A DNA stretch of 64,000 nt from Flavobacterium gillisiae (GTDB lineage: Bacteria; Bacteroidota; Bacteroidia; Flavobacteriales; Flavobacteriaceae). Shown here one piece after another: positions 62,672 to 64,000 of the stretch (within the stretch, counting starts at the first letter, position 1; the number at the start of each line of letters is the position of its first letter). The notes under the pieces are model-generated. The model was not told the origin of the DNA and did no database searches. It saw only the letters and a program-made list of their open reading frames with translations. The stretch is taken from assembly GCF_900107635.1 (NCBI RefSeq), contig NZ_FNRD01000009.1, positions 1 to 64,000 of the forward strand, written 5' to 3'. The translations under genes were made by a program, and so were the position numbers.

Positions 62672-63385
62672 ATGTCAAAATTATATATAGTTCCCACACC
62701 AATCGGTAATCTTGAAGATATGACCTTTAGAGCCATCAGGATTCTAAAAGAGGTAGATTTGATTCTCGCCGAAGATACCCGCACCAGCGGAAAACTCCTG
62801 AAGCATTTTGAGATTGGCACACACATGTACAGTCATCACATGCACAATGAGCATAAAACCATCGAGAATTTAATCTCCCGATTAAAGGCTGGCGAAAATA
62901 TTGCATTGATATCTGATGCCGGAACTCCTGCTATTTCAGACCCAGGATTTTTATTGACACGTGCATGTGTGGAGAACGGCATAGCCGTGGAATGCCTACC
63001 AGGCGCTACCGCTTTTGTCCCTGCTTTAGTAAATAGCGGATTACCAAATGATAAATTTGTTTTCGAAGGATTTTTGCCTGACAAAAAAGGAAAACAAACT
63101 CGTTATTTGGCTTTAGCCGAAGAAACACGAACCATGATTTTATATGTTTCTCCACATAAATTACTGAAAACATTAGCTGAATTCATAACCTATTTTGGAG
63201 AGGACAGACCCATTTGTGTTTGTAGAGAATTATCTAAACTACACGAAGAAAATGTTCGTGGGACAGTGAGAGAAGTTTTAACGCATTTTGAAAAAATAGC
63301 ACCACGAGGCGAAATCGTTGTGGTTGTAGGCGGAAAACCAATCACCAAAGAAGTGAAAAAAAGTAAATTCCAGAAAGACGAATAA
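62672..63385 (+). CDS. rsmI: 16S rRNA (cytidine-1402 2'-O)-methyltransferase RsmI
   Basis: 237 residues. Tetrapyrrole-methylase fold with N-terminal VPTPIGNLEDMTFRA, the AEDTRTSGKLL block, ISDAGTPAISDPG and CLPGATAFVPALVNSG. Methylates the ribose of C1402 in the decoding centre of 16S rRNA using SAM. It is followed 3 nt later by an amine oxidase gene, probably on the same transcript. Confidence 0.95.
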   Translation: MSKLYIVPTPIGNLEDMTFRAIRILKEVDLILAEDTRTSGKLLKHFEIGTHMYSHHMHNEHKTIENLISRLKAGENIALISDAGTPAISDPGFLLTRACVENGIAVECLPGATAFVPALVNSGLPNDKFVFEGFLPDKKGKQTRYLALAEETRTMILYVSPHKLLKTLAEFITYFGEDRPICVCRELSKLHEENVRGTVREVLTHFEKIAPRGEIVVVVGGKPITKEVKKSKFQKDE

Positions 63386-63388
63386 AAC

Positions 63389-64000
63389 ATGAATAACGCA
63401 AAAATCATAATCATCGGTGCCGGTCTATCGGGTTTAATGATCGCTTATTTGTTACAAAAAAAAGGGTTTGAAGTTATTATATTAGAAGCTCACACCCGCA
63501 TTGGTGGCCGTATAGAAACAGTCATCGGTACGACTGGAGCCACAATGGAATTAGGCGCCACCTGGTTCAGCAAACCACACCAACATTTGATTGCCTTATT
63601 AGCTGAACTCGATATATCCTACTTTAGGCAACACACCCAAGGCATCTCTTTTTTTGAAACTATGTCCTTTGTGCCTCCGCAAAAATTTGAGATTTCAGAT
63701 GCCGAAGAACCCTCTTATCGTATAGTCGGTGGAACGGCCACATTGATTGAAAAATTAGTTGCTGAAGTTGGGATTCAAAATATCAAAACACAAACTAAAG
63801 TAACGGCTATAAAAGAAGTTAATAACCACTTAGAGGTTACAGATTCTGATGGAATAATATACGAAGGTGCTAAAGTCATCAGTACTTTGCCCCCGCATTT
63901 GTTAGTTCAAACAGTAACATTCGAGCCACTTTTACCTGATTCTATTCAGCAATTAGCACGAAAAACGCATACTTGGATGGGCGAGTCCATAAAATTTGCC
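63389..64000 (+). CDS. Flavin-containing amine oxidase / FAD oxidoreductase, 5' part
   Basis: 204 residues before the window ends, without stop. N-terminal FAD-binding Rossmann motif IIGAGLSGLMIAYLL, then LEAHTRIGGRIET and a GATMELGATWF block typical of the amine oxidase (monoamine oxidase-like) family. Substrate unknown. Begins 3 nt after rsmI. Confidence 0.85.
   Translation, partial: MNNAKIIIIGAGLSGLMIAYLLQKKGFEVIILEAHTRIGGRIETVIGTTGATMELGATWFSKPHQHLIALLAELDISYFRQHTQGISFFETMSFVPPQKFEISDAEEPSYRIVGGTATLIEKLVAEVGIQNIKTQTKVTAIKEVNNHLEVTDSDGIIYEGAKVISTLPPHLLVQTVTFEPLLPDSIQQLARKTHTWMGESIKFA

Overview
The window is from a low-GC member of the Bacteroidota, almost certainly a Flavobacterium or close relative. 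The evidence is: type IX secretion (T9SS) sorting domains, Bacteroidota-only families (DUF4296, DUF4271, DUF3098, DUF5686), exact or near-exact TAnnTTTG -7 promoter elements, very AT-rich spacers, and short palindromic intergenic repeats I remember from flavobacterial genomes. It is chromosomal. I see no rRNA, tRNA, CRISPR array, IS element or prophage.

Layout. 1-2756: 5' part of a large repetitive secreted surface protein (minus strand) with near-identical 288-bp tandem repeats running off the left edge. 3112-4191: a family 28-like glycosyltransferase. 4279-11832: a phosphate block on the minus strand (pstS, pstC-pstA-pstB-phoU and two OprO/OprP-type porins). 12080-13892: a tandem Usp protein and a TerC-family membrane protein. 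14366-17679: a LysR regulator divergent from a small unknown protein, a Sua5-type enzyme and an SbtA-type bicarbonate transporter. 17714-24444: a PhoR/PhoB-like two-component system divergent from a TonB-dependent receptor, a beta-helix lipoprotein and a tiny protein that is almost only a T9SS sorting domain. 24568-33736: LuxE-like acyltransferase, tyrS, an epimerase, pyrC, a Dpm1-like glycosyltransferase, DUF4271, hemD and an Lrp regulator. 33852-44107: Zn-peptidase, leuS, the ftsX-DUF3098-uppP-truB run, patatin, pyrH and frr. 44223-56967: DUF5686 outer-membrane protein, SMR and CPA2 transporters, an MMPL exporter, MscS, a GH63-like glucosidase and a TlpA-like lipoprotein. 57296-64000: asnS, rpoN, tdk, an acidic unknown protein, rsmI and a truncated amine oxidase.

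How it fits together. The phosphate genes, porins, PhoBR-like pair and TonB operon look like one regulon. Several of their promoters carry degenerate GTTAA/TTAAC pentamers repeated every 11 bp. These sit a whole number of 11-bp turns from the -7 element, much like the E. coli Pho box. Porins or the TonB receptor would pass phosphate (or a phosphorylated ligand) over the outer membrane, PstS binds it, PstCAB imports it and PhoU/PhoR sense the state.

Most notable: PstC has an extra periplasmic segment of about 100 residues that aligns by eye with the PstS encoded next door, but it lacks the phosphate-binding serine-rich motif. This looks like a permease carrying a decoy or docking fragment of its own binding protein. 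Other points are the CTD-only T9SS mini-protein, the SbtA/LysR unit in an apparent heterotroph, and a duplicated terminator region carrying a 27-residue membrane-like reading frame.
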